Below the pieces are notes generated by a model. It saw nothing but the letters and a program-made list of their open reading frames with translations. It was not told where the DNA came from and made no database searches. A stretch of 64,000 nucleotides of DNA from Sternotherus odoratus (Eukaryota; Chordata; Testudines; Kinosternidae), in NCBI GenBank assembly GCA_032164245.1, contig JAVMKO010000001.1:83697892-83761891 (forward strand). The letters are read 5' to 3'. The translations under genes were made by a program, and so were the position numbers. How positions within the stretch are numbered: position 1 is the stretch's first letter; each line of letters opens with the position of its first letter. Shown piece by piece: positions 35,951 through 46,306 of the stretch.

Positions 35951-36480
35951 GAGGATAAGGCATCAAGCTACAACTCAAAAGACCTGGCTTCTGCTATAGG
36001 CTCTGCCCTAGACTTCTTGTCTGACCAACAGGAAGTCACTTACTCAGAGAGATTAAGTCTACACAGCAAAGAAAAACCTGCGCTGGCCCATGCCAGCTGA
36101 CTCGGGCTGGTGGGCTGCAGGGTTGTCGCATTGCTGTGTATACACTTGGGCTCGACCCTGAGCTCTGGGAACTTCCTGCCCCACAGGGCCCTAGGGTCTG
36201 CAGCCCAAGCCCCAAGTCTACACAGCAATGAAACAGCCCCACAGCCCGAGTTGGCTGGCACGGGTTTTTCTGTGCTGTGTAGACATATCCTCTGTACCCC
36301 AGCTGTGAAATGGGGATAATACTTGTTTCTCCACTCCTTTTGTGTTTGTTCGATTTAGGTTATAAGACCTGGGTCAGGGGCTGTCTCTTAGTGTGTATGT
36401 GTGTGTGTGTGTGTGTGTATACAGCATCTAGCATAATAGAGACTCCGTCTTAGTGGTGGGCCTCTAGAGGCTATGTAATA
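35950..36480 (+). repeat. MIR-like SINE interrupted by a MITE
   Basis: The left part includes GACCTGGCTTCTGCTATAGG, then GAAGTCACTTACTCAGAG. The right part continues with GTACCCCAGCTGTGAAATGG, GGATAATACTTG and a tail ending GCATCTAGCATAATAGAGAC. The two parts are contiguous in a MIR. A (GT)n run lies at 36396-36418. Confidence 0.6.
36054..36296. mobile_element. Palindromic MITE inserted in MIR
   Basis: The ends AGTCTACACAGCAAAG and CTGTGCTGTGTAGACATAT are inverted, and a second pair of ACACAGCAATG-type repeats lies inside. The insert separates the two halves of the MIR, so it is the younger element. Confidence 0.65.
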
Positions 36481-36489
36481 CAAATAATA

Positions 36490-37940
36490 ATAACTTTACC
36501 ATCAAAAGCACCACAGTTGAGTACAAGGCAGTACTGTCTATAATTTGGACCAGATTGGTTCTTCTCTCCACGCCATCTTTCCAGGAGCGTAAGATTCCAA
36601 TGGGACCTGGCTTTCATAAGAGTTTTGAAACTGATGCAGGGTCTTTTATTTATATGTGTAACCCAGTTTAGATTAAGAGCAGAACATCCGATTAGCTGGT
36701 CTGGATTCCTAGCTCTGTACTCTCCCCCCACATTAGAGCTCACTGTAGCCAAAGGATTACAAAGCAGATCCCTAGTCTAGTGTGAACTGGTCACCGGGCT
36801 AGCAAAGGCAATCCCCTGTGTGATTTTAAGCATAGGCTAAGTAGGAAGCTGCCTAGTGCAGTGTACGTCTAGTAGGAGACCACAGTAGCAAAGGATCTCT
36901 GGTGGCTACTCAGCTGGTGGCATTTTCTTTTCCCATCATCACACTGCAGCCTGGGGTGGCGTTAACCATTACAATGATAACATGCCCAAATAAATCCACT
37001 AGTATTCTCTCGCAAAACATTCTTCCAAGTCCCCTTTGCCCTGTTCCAGCAACACAAAAGGGATTTACAGCTGCCTTAAGCTGGTGCTTGAGGTTTACCT
37101 CAGTATACAGGATTCCTCAGCTGGCATAGCATTGGCATAGCCAGCCCTGAAACAGGTGCTCCTGGCCCTGCTCCCAGCACAGGCAAAGTTCTCAGACAAG
37201 CTGAGAGCACTGTTGGTGGGGAGGAGGTAGGGCTCCTACAAAACATCTCCTTGGGAGTTCTCCATCAGCAGGAGTGAGAGCAACCCTGACGCTTTTCTAA
37301 AGTGCGCCAGAGGCTGGCTCAGCCCCCAGGAGCCTCCAGGATTAGTGTGAAAAAGTCATCAATGTCCTCTTCCCTCCCCTATGTGTTCTAAGTGTTCCCC
37401 TAGCACATCTGGGCACTACTACTGGGCCCCATGAGTACATGTCTCCTTTCTGCTGGACCCTCCCCCCCCAGGCTAGGCACTTACTCTTCTCCTATCAGTA
37501 GGGAAATTCCAGGCTCTAGGGAATTCCTGATGAAAGGCTAAATGCTGTTTCTTTTGTGTTCAGTCCTTGTTTCACACCACTCTCTTTTCAACACCCACTT
37601 CTCCTCTTTGGTGACTCATTCAAAGTAGTTTAATCTCCCTGCTCTGTCTGTGGCTGTAAATATAATACCTATGAAGTGGGATTTATTTATCCTGCAGCCA
37701 TGAAAATGCTGTCAGAAGAAACAACACTCTCCTGAGGAGAAGAATGCTGCTCTGGGGAGAATTTTTCTTGAACTTGGCTTTGAATTCTCTTCAAATGGAA
37801 ATTTCCCTTTTTGAAGTGAGTCCATTTTCATCTTTGTTCCTTTTTGCTGTTTAAGTATCTACAATTTGGGGTTTTCATTTGAGAGTGAATTATTTCCATG
37901 TCTGTGTGGGGCTGATAGACCTGACTAGTCACAGAGTGTC
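36490..37940. other. Intergenic stretch with nothing recognised
   Basis: No exon, RNA gene or named repeat was recognised. It ends in a pure poly-C run (about 37947-37968). Confidence 0.45.
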
Positions 37941-37969
37941 CCCGTCCCCCCCCCCCCCCCCCCCCCCCG

Positions 37970-38110
37970 TGCCAGTGCACCAATCCGGGAATCTCTGCAC
38001 TGCTCTGCCAATGCGCATCAAACCTGATGTCCTCCCCTCTGCTTTTCCAGCTCTGGGCCTCACACATAGCTCTGTCATGCACCGTAACCCAGCCTGCAGC
38101 ACCACACAGT
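37970..38110 (+). repeat. Unnamed interspersed repeat copy
   Basis: CACTGCTCTGCCAATGCGCA, then CTTTTCCAGCTCTGGGCCTC and ACACATAGCTCTGTCATGCA, relate it to the family at 23590 and 28490. It directly precedes a CR1. Confidence 0.4.
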
Positions 38111-39215
38111 TAGGCAAAATACAAAATGGGAAATGACTGCCTAGGAAGGAGGGCTGCAGAAAACGATCTTGGGGCTATGGTGGCTCATAAGCTAAATATG
38201 AGCCAGCAATTATGGAATGTTATTGCAAGAAAAGTGAACATCATTCTGGGATGTATTAGCAGGAGTGTTGTAAACAAGACACAAAAAATCATTCTTCCAC
38301 TCTACTCAGCACTGATGAGGCCTCAACTGAAATATTGTGTCCAGTTCTAGGCACCACACTCAGGAAAAGATGTGGACAAATGGGAGAAAATCCAGAGGAG
38401 AGCCACAAAATGCTAATCTGTCACAAAACGATTAAATGTCTAGAAAACATGACCTCTGAGGAAAAATTGACAAAATTGTGTTTGTTTAGTCTGGCGAAGA
38501 GAAGACTAAGGAAGGACATGATAACAGTCTTCAAGTAGGTAAATGTTTTTTATAAAGAGGAGGGTGATAAATTGTCCTTCTTAACCACTGAGGCCAGGAC
38601 AAGAAGCAATGGCCTTAAATTGGAGCATTCAGGTTAAACATTAGAAAAAACTTCTTGACTGTAAAAATAGTTAAGCACTGGAACAAATTGCCTAGGAAAA
38701 TTGTGGAATCTGTCATTATAGGTTTTAAAGAACAGGTTAGACAAACACCTGTCAGGGATGGTCTAGATCAACGGTGTTCAACACGTTCGCCACTAAGCCA
38801 TATGTGGTGAATAGGCTATTGGATTGTGGCTAATGCGGCGCATGAGCAATGCGTTGGTGTATTGAAGACACTTTTTCTGCAGTAAATTTTATAAAATCCA
38901 AATACAGATCAAGAAAAAGAATGGAAAGCATCACACTGAAGTTATTTTTTGTTAGTAGTACCTATTAATATTTTTGTAATATCTACTTATTTTTTATATT
39001 AATAAAAATAATTTGAAATGTCGTTTGTAGTACGTTTTTAATTTTTTTTTAATAATGTGGCAAATAAGAAAAATTCAAAACCACAAGTGTGGCTAGCATT
39101 GAATTTCTATTGGACACTGCTGGTCTAGATAATAGTCCTGCCTCGGTGCGGGGGACTGGACTAGATGACCTATTGAGATCCCTTCCAGTCCTACATTTCT
39201 ACAATTCTGAGGTTG
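38110..39215 (+). mobile_element. CR1 LINE 3' part, split by a hAT
   Basis: Plus-strand translation shows ILGCISRS then LPLYSALMRPQLKYCVQF, followed in another frame by ENMTSEEKLTKLCLFSLAKR. These are the CR1 C-terminal motifs. The 3' end resumes after the insert with GGGGGACTGGACTAGATGAC and ATCCCTTCCAGTCCTACATT. It is frameshifted and inactive. Confidence 0.88.
38769..39122. mobile_element. hAT element inside CR1, perfect 8-bp duplication
   Basis: It runs from CAACGGTGTTCAACACGTTC to TTTCTATTGGACACTGCTG. GTCTAGAT stands on both sides (38761-38768 and 39123-39130) without mismatch. The interior is AT-rich and non-coding. Confidence 0.8.
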
Positions 39216-39219
39216 GCAG

Positions 39220-40180
39220 GCTGACACCGGGGTTGAACTAGCACCAGGATGAAGGTAGAAGAGTGTGGGAGCCTGAGACTGGAACAACATGGAATAATTT
39301 AGAGCAGGATTGAGTTTCACTGGCAGAGCAGTGGTGGGGAGAAGGGAGGCAGGAAGGGACTAGAACCAAATCCAGACTGAAGTGCACTTAAAGCAGCAGT
39401 TGGCCAGTCACACTGTGAGAAGCAGTGATGGAAAATGGATGACAGGCAGTGACAGAATGGAGACTGAAAGAAGGCAGAAATAGCAAGTTCACCACAATTT
39501 TTAGGGTGCCCTTCCCTGTGAGTAAATTGTCTGTTCCGCTGCATCTTCCTGGAAGCCTGTTGTCTTCTCCCATCATGTGCTGGTGCTGTTCCACCTAGTG
39601 ACAGGCACAATTTGGAGGCTCATAAACTGCTCAACCGACTCCCACTCCCTGCCTGATGAGTTCCCATTTCACCACTCAGTGACCAGGCAAAGCTAGGGGG
39701 ATTTCTGGGGGAGGCCAGGAGAAGGAGGAACTCAGAGGAGAGGGATCTGCATTCCCCTGCCTTTTCCCTCACGTTAGACCCTGAGACAAAAATGAAGAAC
39801 TTCAGACACTTAATACATCAGGTACAGGAACCAATTTTCCACAACTGAAGGCACCTTGCGCAGGGCATTGCTGAAAGATTGTATAGAGGGAATGTTTTGA
39901 GGTAGGATTTTCCATGGTGTTGAGTGACAGAGATTGTGCAGGGGAGCAAGAGAGGCTAAACTACCGGCATGGCCCCTGCCCAGTTCATGAAGCCTCCTCC
40001 AACACTGATAAAAGCCAATGTAAAGACCCCATCACACCCATTGACCTAAGTGGGAGTTGGATTAATCTCCACCCTGCGCTCAGTCTCCATATTATGTCAG
40101 CTCTAAAAAGGTTTTCCTGACTGGCCTAGTAATGTAGCAGCAGAGAGGTGTGATAGCACCACACAGGCCATGCCACCCAT
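39220..40180. other. Intergenic stretch with nothing recognised
   Basis: No gene or named repeat was recognised. Short open frames on both strands show no motif or compositional support. Confidence 0.4.
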
Positions 40181-40183
40181 CGA

Positions 40184-40300
40184 TAGGATGACCAGATGTC
40201 CCAATTTTATAAGAACAGTCCCGATTTTTGAGTGTTTTTCTTATATAGGCTCCTATTACCCCCCACCCCGATTTTTCACATATGCTATCTGGTCACCCTA
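40184..40300 (+). mobile_element. TAGGGTGACCAGA-type MITE, copy 1
   Basis: It starts TAGGATGACCAGATGTCCCA and ends CTATCTGGTCACCCTA. The interior phrase CTTATATAGGCTCCTATTAC is shared with four other copies (45974, 49152, 52053, 56956). Confidence 0.8.
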
Positions 40301-40591
40301 CCCATTGAACTAAGGAAGCCTGGAAGAGTTGTTTTAGGGAGAATGTCCCCCCTGCGCTCCTCCAGCACCCTGCCCAACTCAGGCTGTCTGCTGAGAGGAG
40401 GATTTGCCTGTAAAAGCACTAGGCATGTCCCACGTCCTCTAGATCAAATCACAGGCTCACCCTTTTCCTTCAAAAACATCTAAGACCTAATGCCTAAAAG
40501 AGGCAGATCAAACGTGTAAATCTGAGCAAAGATTAATTATACATTTGCAACTGTGCAGAAGGGAGGATATTAAGGTTCAGCTAAATTCACT

Positions 40592-41011
40592 GTGCCTGTA
40601 GGGTATTCCTTTGTGCTTGGCGGGGATGGCGCTCAAGGAGATACTAGGCCTTCAGGAAACCCTGAGAATGCACTTCAGCAGGAGGCAGACAGAAAGGAGG
40701 AAAGTGCCAGTAAAGTCTCCACAGAGTATGGAAAAGCCTTTGTTGAATTGCTGGAGGCTAGTTCTTCAGCTTGTGGAATTTCAAATGGTTATAATTATCT
40801 TTTGGATAAGGTTCAGGACTTAGAGGGAACTGCCAGGTCTTTCATGAGTGATGAATCTCTCCCACCGGGTCTGAGATTTTATTTTATTTTTTTAAAAGAA
40901 GGGTTTGATTTAACCATGAGGGTGTTGCCTCTGATATATAGTATGCCAGGCAAAATGCACCACCAGTGTTGTCCTACAATGGTTTTCCCTTTCAAAGTGC
41001 CTGTGTCCTAA
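40592..41011 (+). other. Unrecognised 139-codon open frame
   Basis: The frame is open from 40592 to 41011 and its first two-thirds are not low-complexity. It is rich in Glu, Ser and Ala with a helical look (KAFVELLEASSSACG, then YNYLLDKVQDLEGT), and turns AT-rich and hydrophobic after about residue 95. An AG just before GGTATTCC (about 40600) could be a splice acceptor. I recognise no family. It may be a lone exon of an unknown gene, a decayed retrocopy or chance. No partner exon was found nearby. Confidence 0.2.
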
Positions 41012-42216
41012 TTCTGTTGGTATTTATGATTTCCAGATACACTGGAAATTTCTCCAGAAAGCCCTTTCTCCATGGATTTCCATCCTAAGGAGATTCCAAA
41101 AAGGATCTGTGCTTTTGGGGATGTCTCTCAATTTCCAAAGTTTTGGAGGTTCACTTATCCCCAGTGATCATTTCTCTTTAAACCTGCCCCATTGATTTGC
41201 AGGCCAAAAATTTTTTATTCACATCTATTTCAGGCCTTATCTGTGCTGTATTTTCAGACCAAGGGAAGCTGCAAGTCACTTTTTACACAAGTGCAGCACA
41301 TCTACCCTAGGGTTTTGAGCTAGTGCAACTACATTGGTCTATCTACAGCAATGCAAAGAATTTCCACTGTAGACAAAGCTCAGTAAGGAGATCTAGTATC
41401 AATTTGACCATGGACTGAAAAGCCATGTTTGTGAAGAAGGCAACATATTTTTTTTCATTTCCCTTATATTTATGAGGGAAGATAAATATTTCATATCCCT
41501 AGAACTCTGTGCGAATTTCACTCACCTCACATCCTTCCCCAGTAGGCAAACTTCAGTCCCCGACCCCCTTCGGAGAGTTCCTCCTGTAGCGTTTAGCCCC
41601 TTATTCACTAAACACTTGTAGTAATACCAGGGCTGTTGTTCCCGAGGGTCCAGTGTACACAACAGTTTGGTTCAACTCAGGATTATCACTTAATATGACA
41701 GCACTGAGATATATTTATAGTGAAAACAATCATACAGTTACCAAAGATTAAGATTTAAGTGATAGTGAGTATGGATAATGGAGACAGTAAGGTTACATAA
41801 AACCATAACATGCTTTCTGGAGGGTAATCTTAACTTAGCAGGCTAACTTTTTGTCTGAGAAAGTTTCTCTTACCCCCAGATGTCTTTTGCTGTGTTTCAA
41901 CTCAGCCTGGTTGAAGTCCCGTGTTCATGAATGTAAACATGCTGTTCGTTTACTTCCTCAGTGCAGGATAAAGGGGTGTCATTTTGCTTTCTTTTTCTAT
42001 TCCCCAAAGTTATGTCTGCCACAAGAGACAGGGCAACCCACCGTGGTTCAATCTCCCATGTCATGTCTCTCTATTGACTTCCCATCCCTCGGCTGACTTT
42101 GCATGTAAATGAGGCTTCTATTGTGTTGGCTTATAATAGTTAATTTACATGTGATCCCAGATAGGTGAATATCCATCCATTCTTTGGCAGACACCGTGCC
42201 TTAATACAGACTATAT

Positions 42217-43164
42217 CAGGGGTCTCAAACATGCGGCCCGGGGGCCGCATGTGGCTCGCGAAGCCCTTCCCTGCGGCCCGCCAGGCTTCCTCCCCCCCCC
42301 CCCCATAGCAGTTTGCGGGAGGGAGGGGCCAGAAGCAGGGGCTTCTCTGCTGCCTGGCTGGGCCACGCGTGTTTCTAGCTCTGGACTTCCTATATTGCTC
42401 TTGCTTTGTTTGCCAAACAGCTGTTGGTGGTGCCTAGCGCTTTCCAGGAGGGAATGGGGAGCTGCATGCTCAGAGGAGGAGGTGGGGCAGGGGTGGGACC
42501 TCTTGGAAGGGGTGGAGTGGGGGCGGAGCCGGGGCAGCAAGGGCAGGGTGTGTGTCAGTGGTGCGGCCCTCGGGCCAGTGCACTAGTCCTCATGGAAGGG
42601 GTGGAGTGGGGGCAGAGCCGGGGCAGCGAGGGCAGGGTGTGTGTCAGTGGTGCGGCCCTCAGGACAGTGCACTAGTCCTCATGGAAGGGGTGGAGTGGGG
42701 GCAGAGCCGGGGCAGCAAGGGCAGGGTGTGTGTCAGTGGTGCGGCCCTCAGGACAGTGCACTAGTCCTCATGGAAGGGGTGGAGTGGGGGCAGAGCCGGG
42801 GCAGCAAGGGCAGGGTGTGTGTCAGTGGTGCGGCCCTCAGGCCAGTGCACTAGTCCTCATGGAAGGGGTGGAGTGGGGGCAGAGCCGGGGCAGCGAGGGT
42901 GTGTGTGTGTGTCAGTGGTGCGGCCCTCGAGCCAGTGCACTAGTCCTCATGGAAGGGGTGGAGTGGGGGCAGAGCCGGGGCAGCGAGGGCAGGGTGTGTG
43001 TCAGTGGTGCGGCCCTCAGGCCAGTGCACTAGTCCTCATGGAAGGGGTGGAGTGGGGGCAGAGCCGGGGCAGCGAGGGTATGTGTGTGTGTCAGTGGTGC
43101 GGCCCTCGAGCCAGTGCACTAGTCCTCATGCGGCCCTCATGGTCATTTGAGTTTGAGACCCCTG
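42217..43164. mobile_element. hAT element carrying an 89-bp minisatellite, perfect 8-bp duplication
   Basis: It runs from CAGGGGTCTCAAACATGCGG to ATTTGAGTTTGAGACCCCTG. GACTATAT is present on both sides (42209-42216 and 43165-43172). The terminal CGGCCC/GGGCCGC part is shared with the hAT at 62697. No transposase is encoded. Several open frames inside repeat the same peptide and reflect the tandem array only. Confidence 0.88.
42486..43136 (+). repeat. Minisatellite, seven units of 89-90 bp
   Basis: The phrase GTCAGTGGTGCGGCCCTC recurs at 42554, 42643, 42732, 42821, 42911, 43000 and 43090. Each unit also holds CTAGTCCTCATGGAAGGGGT and GGAGTGGGGGCAGAGCCGG. Two units vary in a short (GT)n tract, giving the 90-bp spacings. 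The near-identity of units indicates recent expansion. Confidence 0.9.
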
Positions 43165-43762
43165 GACTATATGAACATAGATGCAGGACATAGTAGGTAG
43201 CAATACACACATTTGAGCATAATATTCATAATCAGTGCGACATAAGATTTTATTGGGGACCCCACATGACATCATTTATGGATAAATACTACAAAAGCAG
43301 TATGCTAGGGGTAGTGAGTCTTTCAGGCCTGTTAGGGGTTGCTGTTACACAATAGTGACCCCTTTGCCAGTTGGCACTGGGGGGTTCTTAGGGCCACAGA
43401 CAGCACACAGGGATCAGAACGTGCTCTTCAGCAGAGAGAGAGGTGGCTTTTCTGATACTGTAAAATGTAAATCCCATGTTGGGGCATAAATCAAAGGCTA
43501 CTGAGGTAAATGGGAGTGTGTCAGTTCAGGGCAACTGCATCTGTATTTTCCCTCAGTGGTCCAGTAGTGGATCACAGCTCCCCTGGCCATCACCTCTCCT
43601 GGTTGGAGACCTGTGTCGCCCTCTCTTCTGACCAGGGTATTTCTGGGCTGCACAAGCTCCTGTCCTTCATTGTGTTATTCCTAGCACAGACGAGCCCCTG
43701 AGACAGACATGCTTGCTTTCTCTCCTCAGAGACAGATAGCAGTGTGACTACGCACAGTGATA

Positions 43763-44047
43763 GGGCTTGTCTTCACTTGAGCCGGCAGGGATCGATCTTT
43801 TGGTGATCGATTTATCGCGTCTCGTTAAGACGCGATAAATCAACCACCAGCGGCTCCCCCGTCGACTCCGGAAGTCCAGCTCATGAAGAGGCGCAAGCTG
43901 GAGTCGACGGGGGACCGCGCCGCTGACCACCACCGCCGTGAGGATGGGAGGTAAGTCGGCTGTAGAGACGTGGATTTCAGCTACGTTATTAACGTAGCTG
44001 AAATTGCGTATCTACAGTCGATTTCCCCCCCTAGTGGAGACCAGCCC
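43763..44047. mobile_element. MITE with three internal perfect hairpins
   Basis: Outer inverted ends are GGGCTTGTCTTCACTTG and, as complement of the right end, GGGCTGGTCTCCACTAG. Inside are three perfect inverted repeats: 43809-43822 with 43828-43841 (14 bp), 43856-43869 with 43900-43913 (14 bp) and 43974-43988 with 43990-44004 (15 bp). It is CpG-rich, and the ORF through it is incidental. Confidence 0.75.
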
Positions 44048-44049
44048 AT

Positions 44050-45260
44050 AGATACCACACAGCTCTTTCTAAGCAAGCTTACTAATACGCTAACCAGAGA
44101 CCCACCCCAGTCCTAATATGGGCTCTAGCAGGAGCAGGCCTTCAACACCCCAACCCTGGGAATTCCCTGTGGTTGCAAGTTCATCACAGCTTCAGCTCAG
44201 AACAAGCCATCAGTCTTACAGAGTAGGCCCTGTCCTTCCAATGCTTCCCCAAGGACTCGGACTCTCCATGGACCAGGAGTCCTGTCTGTTTTCTGGATCA
44301 GGATAAAAGGTCCTGAGCCAGTTTGAAAACAGACTGTTTATCCAAAACTCCTTTCTGTGTCTCTTGATCCCTGGAGAATCCAGTGTGGACTAGTCCATTC
44401 ATCTGTCTCCGGGGAAAGGAGTTTGGCGGTGGCTTTGAAGGGTTGAAAACAGAGAAAGTACATTAGCATCACTCTCCCTACTAGAGAAGGTACATAAACG
44501 CCACAGTAAGATACCCAATTGAATTTTGAATAAAATGTACCCCAAAGGTGCTAAACCTAATTCAGCGCTATTTAACTTAATTCAATAAAGTTCATTTAGG
44601 ACAGTGCCCGTCTGTCACAGGACGTTGTCTGCCTCAGTGGGCTTGGAATGAAGGTCCTGGATTTTGGGACTTAAAATATGGACAGTGAGGCCTGTCGAAT
44701 CAGAGTCCCAGGGAGAGGTAGCAGAACTCAACTCAAGGGGACCACATCCTAATGGTGAGTAGAACTTAAAGTGGCATTTGGACAGTCATGTCATGAGATG
44801 GAAAATAGACCATATCCAATGACAGAATGGAGACCTAAGGCAGGCAGGAACAGCAAGGATGAAATAAAAGGTGAGCTGTTAACTTTCTTCTGGCCAGTCT
44901 GCACTACATATTTTTCCACATTGGGTGCAGGTGTTTTTACTTTTGGCAGATTGATAATACTGAGCACAAAGATGGGCATGGAACAAAGGCCAAGATTTTC
45001 AAAGGTGATTCATTATTTTGGGTGCCTCCAAATTTGAGACACCTTAAAAAGACCCGATTGTCAGAAATCAGGTGCTCAGCACTTTCTGAAAATCAGACCC
45101 TTTTAAAGATGTCTAAAGCTGGGTATTCAAAACCACTAGTCACTTGTGCTAAAGGCTTCAAATGGGATTTTAAAAACATAAAAATCAAAATGTATAAAAC
45201 TCTTTCAGTGCCAGTGCAAAAAACTAGGAATTTAGAGGCATCCTTTAGTGATGCTGTAAG
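44050..45260. other. Intergenic stretch with nothing recognised
   Basis: No exon, RNA gene or named repeat was recognised. Short open frames on both strands lack motifs. Confidence 0.4.
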
Positions 45261-45263
45261 AAA

Positions 45264-45350
45264 AGAATGAGGAGTCCTCGTGGCACTTTCGAGACTAAGA
45301 CATTTATTTGGGCAGAAGCTTTCGTGGGCTAAAACCCGCTTCATCAGATG
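45264..45350 (+). repeat. SINE 3' part
   Basis: GAGGAGTCCTCGTGGCACTT, then AGAAGCTTTCGTGGGCTAAA and CCGCTTCATCAGATGCA, matches the 3' half of the SINE at 21014. The tRNA-like head is missing. Confidence 0.65.
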
Positions 45351-45359
45351 CACCCATGG

Positions 45360-45705
45360 GGAAAAAAGGTGGGTGCTCAGCACTCACCAGCAGCCCTCCC
45401 CAATCAGCTTCTCCCCCTCTCCCCAGTGCCTCCTGCCCCCCGGCGGCCCTGCCGATCAGCACCTCCCCCTGGCCACCAGTGCTTCCCACATGCTGCTAAT
45501 CAGCTGTTCAGTGGCATGCTGGAGGCACTAGGGGAGTGGAGGGAGAAACAAGGGGGTACACTCAGGGGTGGGGCAGGAAGAGACGAGGCAGGGTAGGAAG
45601 AGGCAGGGTGGGGGTGGGGCCTTGAGGGGAAGAGGTGGAGTGGGGGGCAGGACCTGTGGCAGAGTGGGGGGTTGAGCACTCCTTGGCACATTAGAAAGTC
45701 TGCAC
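45360..45705 (+). repeat. GC-rich transposon fragment
   Basis: GTGGGTGCTCAGCACTCACC on the left and GGGGGTTGAGCACTCCTTGG on the right are partly complementary. The interior is purine-skewed on one side and C-rich on the other. It is probably a non-autonomous DNA element; the open frames here are compositional. Confidence 0.45.
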
Positions 45706-45973
45706 ACATAAATGAGTTACCGTCTCAGGTTCCAAAAAGTAATAGGAGTTGCTTTAATGTGCAAGCTCTATACGTCCTTTAGGGCTAACCCAAGCTAAGC
45801 CACTTGGGGATCCCTTGCTTATGGTTAGAAACACTTCCCTCTCTAAATCCCATGTAGCATAGTGATGACAATTTCTTCTTGATAGGGATTTTTATTTCCT
45901 TCACTCAGAGTTCAAGTTGTGATGAGCCAAGCATTTGTGCACATCCCCTCTTCATGGGTATGGGGAAAACAAT

Positions 45974-46107
45974 TAGGGTGACTAGATGTCCTGATTTGAT
46001 AGGGACAGTCCCAATTATGGGGTCTTTTTCTTATATAGGCTCCTATTCCCACCCTCCCCCCCCCCCCCACTGTCCTGATTTTTCACATTTGCTGTCTGGT
46101 CACCCTA
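45974..46107 (+). mobile_element. TAGGGTGACCAGA-type MITE, copy 2
   Basis: It starts TAGGGTGACTAGATGTCCTG, has CTTATATAGGCTCCTATTCC inside and ends TGTCTGGTCACCCTAA. A poly-C tract has expanded near 46053-46067. Confidence 0.85.
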
Positions 46108-46306
46108 AAAACAATCAACAAAATATTTTGTCCACTGCAGTTCCACAATAGTTTGTCTGGTGTCTATAGGCTTTCTTTGGTTGGGCAGGCAATGATACCT
46201 CTTGGGTAAACTTGTATTTCACATTTGGTAATACTTCTCTCCTGACTGTGTGCGTTTCCAGCTTCATAGCAAATATTTTATAGTTACAGAGCAAACACTT
46301 AAATAT

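Larger units (their letters stand above)
41520..43350 (-). repeat. LTR-like repeat interrupted by a hAT
   Basis: On the minus strand, near 43350, it begins about TGTAACAGCAACCCCTAACA and contains AATAAAATCTTATGTCGC near 43255-43240. This resembles a retroviral-type LTR. The text continues on the far side of the hAT (below 42209) as AT-rich, non-coding sequence. No gag, pol or env frame is visible. The call rests on terminal appearance only. Confidence 0.3.

Noticed and set aside
42486..43136. Regularly spaced repeats that could look like a CRISPR array
   Set aside because: The whole 89-bp unit is repeated, with no unique spacers, and the DNA is vertebrate. It is a minisatellite.
42406..43193. 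Overlapping open frames repeating the same SVVRPSGQCTSPHGRGG peptide
   Set aside because: They follow the 89-bp unit exactly (89 is not a multiple of 3, so each unit shifts frame) and lie within a transposon.
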